29,762 nt of DNA from Hypsibius dujardini (Eukaryota; Tardigrada; Eutardigrada; Parachela; Hypsibiidae), in the NCBI GenBank assembly GCA_001579985.1, contig LRSR01013026.1:1-29762 (forward strand), written 5' to 3'. A program made the translations under genes and the position numbers. The notes below the pieces were generated by a model that made no database searches, was not told where the DNA came from, and worked only from the letters and a program-made list of their open reading frames with translations. This document shows, in pieces, positions 28,201 to 29,762 of this stretch. How positions within the stretch are numbered: the stretch's first letter is position 1; the number at the start of each line of letters is the position of its first letter.

Positions 28201-29762
28201 CAGTTGAAAATGAAATAAACAAGCAATCGAGAGCGGAATGAAAAAATTGAACTCACTAGGAAGATGTTTTGATTCCCTATTGGCAAAATGTCAGCTGTTG
28301 TCAGGTTGTTGCGTGGAGGCGCAACAGCGCCGTCTGGCGGTACGGCACTAACGAAGCAGGGAAAGTGCCAAACGAACCCTAATCATGTAAACCATACAAG
28401 TTAGGTACTTTCCCTATTTAAGCCAACTTTGGCTGACCCAGCACTACCCGGCAACCAGAGGGTTAATGACAAGTACACTTAATCTAAAATCTATGATACA
28501 GGGAATGAAGATAGAGGTCACATAGTTTTCAGTTTTCTCAAAGAGTCCCGATAACAACGACAGTTTAATTACCTTCATTAGTTGTTTACATTTATGAAAA
28601 TCACAAAAAATTTCATCTGTCATTAACATTTTATAGCGACAATAGTACGCATATGTCTGGTCAGCGAGCTGCCGGATGGCCAAGAAGGCGGCATTGTAGT
28701 CTGCCGGACGGACAACTGCAACGGCGGACCTGCAACTATCGTGACCCTGCCACCGCTCACCGTCACCGATCCGACTATCCTTCCAACGGCCACTATGCCG
28801 GCTGCTACGCTACACTGCTACAACTGCACTTATTCGGAAGGCCAAGTAGAGAGTGCCGTCAACCAAAGAAACTGCGCTGATCCCTTCAATTCCGAGGGCA
28901 TTGCCACAATCACCTCCTTCTCAGCAGACTTCCCATGTACCGCATGCGTATCGTTCACCTTTGAATTAAATGGCAATGGTAAGTGTGATCCCCCCCCCGC
29001 CCCACTGGTAGACTGTTTAAAACTTGTAGGGAGGGATTCTGAAGTCTCATTTCCAGAGACCGCTTTTATATTTAAAATACTCTGAAAAGTTTGGGTTTGT
29101 CCTCGAGTTTAGACCATTTAGTCCTATAATTTCTTGAAAGTGGTTATTCCTACGCTTCTAGCTTATGTTCCACCTTAACGAACAGCCTCAAATCTGAAGC
29201 AAAACCTGAAATTTCTGAAAAATATTTTGAAATTGAGGAAGCCCCTAAAACGGAGACCCCGGGATCCCAGCCTGTCTTAAAGGGATTGGAAAAGAATCCT
29301 CGAACTTGGGAGCGAGTTTTGAAAAAATTCTTGTCCCAGCCTTTGCCTTCGCAGTGATATTTTGTGGCAATGAAATAAGTGTAAGTAGCCTCATGGTTTA
29401 AACTGATTACACGTATTTTCTTAAAATAAAGTTGAAAGTGGGTTGATTTTTAAATTTGAGTTTATAAAAAGAAATGTTGATGACACTTATTGGTATTACA
29501 TTGTGACCGCAAACTCAACAACTTTCGCGATAAATAAAAGTTTCAACATACCTTCTAGACCTGGACCTAACGATTAGTACATTTTTGCAAGTAAGACAAT
29601 GTCGCCCAAGTTTTTGTGACGAAAGCATGCACGCACTGCCCAGACCGTTCTATGCTTTACAATGTATGTAGTTTGTCGTTTGATCGTTGCAGTTTCAACG
29701 TATCGCAGTTGCGTGGGAGCCGAAGTACCCATCGGTGAAGGTGGGCTCTACTGCCACACTGA
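22267..29762 (+). CDS. Gene E: poly-LU protein with at least six domains (3' end outside the window)
   Basis: Exons are 22267-22318, 22418-22588, 23432-23800, 24704-25042, 25169-25495, 25742-26086, 28637-28978 and 29693 onward, all phase 1 (2015 nt, 671 residues so far). The signal peptide is MKHFLWIVLLAISLAAD. Approximate domains are C23-C111, C141-C237, C258-C338, C366-C447, C481-C562 and C595 onward, joined by Thr/Val/Pro linkers of about 18-33 residues. Domains 1 and 2 have ten cysteines, including ICHC and ICYC before the final CN. Domains 3-5 have eight. Domains 3-6 share E/G..NQ(R/K)NC(A/L)DPF and NGNG. Internal exons are 327-369 bases and each holds two half-domains. The donor of exon 2 (GTAATT) and the acceptor of exon 4 (TTTTGAAG) are weak and chosen by phase and homology. 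Intron 1 (99 bases) is open in frame. Anchoring cannot be judged because the end is missing. Confidence 0.87.
22781..23295. repeat. R2 foldback element in intron 2 of gene E
   Basis: The left part (CAAAGGCTCGTTT.., GGGGGTGGGCAAAGGGGCAA at about 22839, TTCCAGACCCCTGGGATTT at about 22940) returns inverted on the right (AAATCCCAGGGGGGT at about 23112, TTGCCCCTTTGCCCACCCCC near 23217, AAACGAGCCTTTG to 23295). The element is about 515 bases with arms of about 200. Fragments of the same family lie at 14151-14340 and after 28990. No coding capacity. Confidence 0.8.
26246..26525. repeat. Foldback element with CGTGT-rich interior in intron 6 of gene E
   Basis: TTAAGCAATATGCGCCATG at the left (about 26246) is mirrored by CATGGCGCATATCGCTTAT at the right, and the similarity continues weakly inward through CCTTTCC/GGAAAAGG. 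The interior is rich in CACACGA/TCGTGTG words on both strands. Confidence 0.7.
26590..26796. repeat. MITE-like inverted repeat in intron 6 of gene E
   Basis: CAGTCTTGTAGCCCGAAGTG at the left is mirrored by CACTTTGGGCTACAATACTG at the right, with TGACGTCA-containing sequence inside both arms. The CAGT..ACTG ends recall hAT elements, but the flanking octamers GCTTGTAA and GCTTTTCC match at only 5 of 8 positions, so the class is unsure. Confidence 0.6.
27289..27839. repeat. Large foldback (two arms of about 214 bp) in intron 6 of gene E
   Basis: The left arm 27289-27502 (starting ACAGCTGTGTTTGCAACAGC) is mirrored over its full length by 27626-27839 (ending TTGCAAACACAGCTGT), with scattered mismatches, around a spacer of about 123 bases. 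Open frames on both arms are a product of the repeat and are not genes. Confidence 0.88.
27908..28462. mobile_element. piggyBac-like non-autonomous element (555 bp) in intron 6 of gene E
   Basis: TTAA at 27904-27907 is followed by CCCTCTGAGTGCCGG. The right end has CCGGCAACCAGAGGG followed by TTAA at 28463-28466. TTAA duplication with CCC..GGG ends is the mark of piggyBac transposition. Inner sub-terminal repeats (AAGCCAGTGTAAGCTGACC at the left, read on the minus strand, and AAGCCAACTTTGGCTGACCC at the right) extend the symmetry. No transposase frame remains. Confidence 0.85.
28990..29340. repeat. Probable decayed R2-family sequence in intron 7 of gene E
   Basis: TTTAAAACTTGTAGGGAGGG and ATTTCCAGAGACC (about 29017-29060) resemble the left half of the R2 foldback. 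CCGGGATCCCAGCC and flanking sequence near 29260 may be part of an opposite arm. A run of eight C lies at 28990-28997. Confidence 0.4.

Noticed and set aside
1-29762. CRISPR array, bacterial operon, rRNA or tRNA genes
   Set aside because: No direct repeats with regular spacers, no ribosome-binding-site-led gene runs and no RNA gene cloverleaf. Spliced exons and eukaryotic signals show animal nuclear DNA.

Overview
The window is animal nuclear DNA, most likely from an invertebrate. Its coding sequence is split into small exons with GT..AG introns, TATA boxes sit upstream of several first exons, AATAAA signals follow the stop codons, and the non-coding sequence is full of MITE-like and foldback elements. 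The proteins are Ly6/uPAR (LU, three-finger) domain proteins with the C-ADPF signature I associate with invertebrate Ly6 proteins. I cannot name the species or phylum.

Layout. Bases 1-3389 hold no gene, only a decayed reverse-transcriptase remnant on the minus strand (about 890-1740) and simple or foldback repeats. Bases 3390-4395 carry a broken single-LU gene. Three tandem paralogues on the plus strand follow: A (5632-7536), B (11831-13848) and C (16506-18785). Each encodes a signal peptide, two LU domains, a Thr/Ser/Gly stalk and a GPI-type hydrophobic tail, in four exons. Gene D (19288-20608) is a more distant single-LU, GPI-tailed gene in three exons with a one-base frameshift in exon 2. 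Gene E (22267 to beyond 29762) is a chain of at least six LU domains in at least eight exons and runs off the window. Its largest visible intron (26087-28636) contains four transposon-like or foldback insertions.

How the genes are built. Every intron is in phase 1. In every gene the second and later introns cut an LU domain at the same point, after its fifth cysteine and before a V/A-T-x-R-x-C motif. An internal exon therefore encodes the second half of one domain, a linker and the first half of the next. Duplicating such an exon adds one domain without changing frame, which explains the series of one (D, pseudogene), two (A-C) and six or more (E) domains. Genes A, B and C also differ in a 33-bp tandem repeat that lengthens the stalk (about one, three and nine units). 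The first two domains of E keep ten cysteines; all other intact domains here have eight and lack the pair equivalent to the C7-C8 disulfide.

The array is a recent segmental duplication. Promoter flanks, introns, 3' ends and some intergenic blocks are shared between units. Transposon insertions can be read against empty sites in the paralogues: a hAT-like MITE with an 8-bp target duplication in gene B, a TA-duplicating MITE in gene A, and a shared repeat (called R1 here) in intron 3 of B and C. Function is inferred from the fold only: the products are probably cell-surface, GPI-anchored or secreted adhesion/recognition proteins. No ligand can be read from the sequence.
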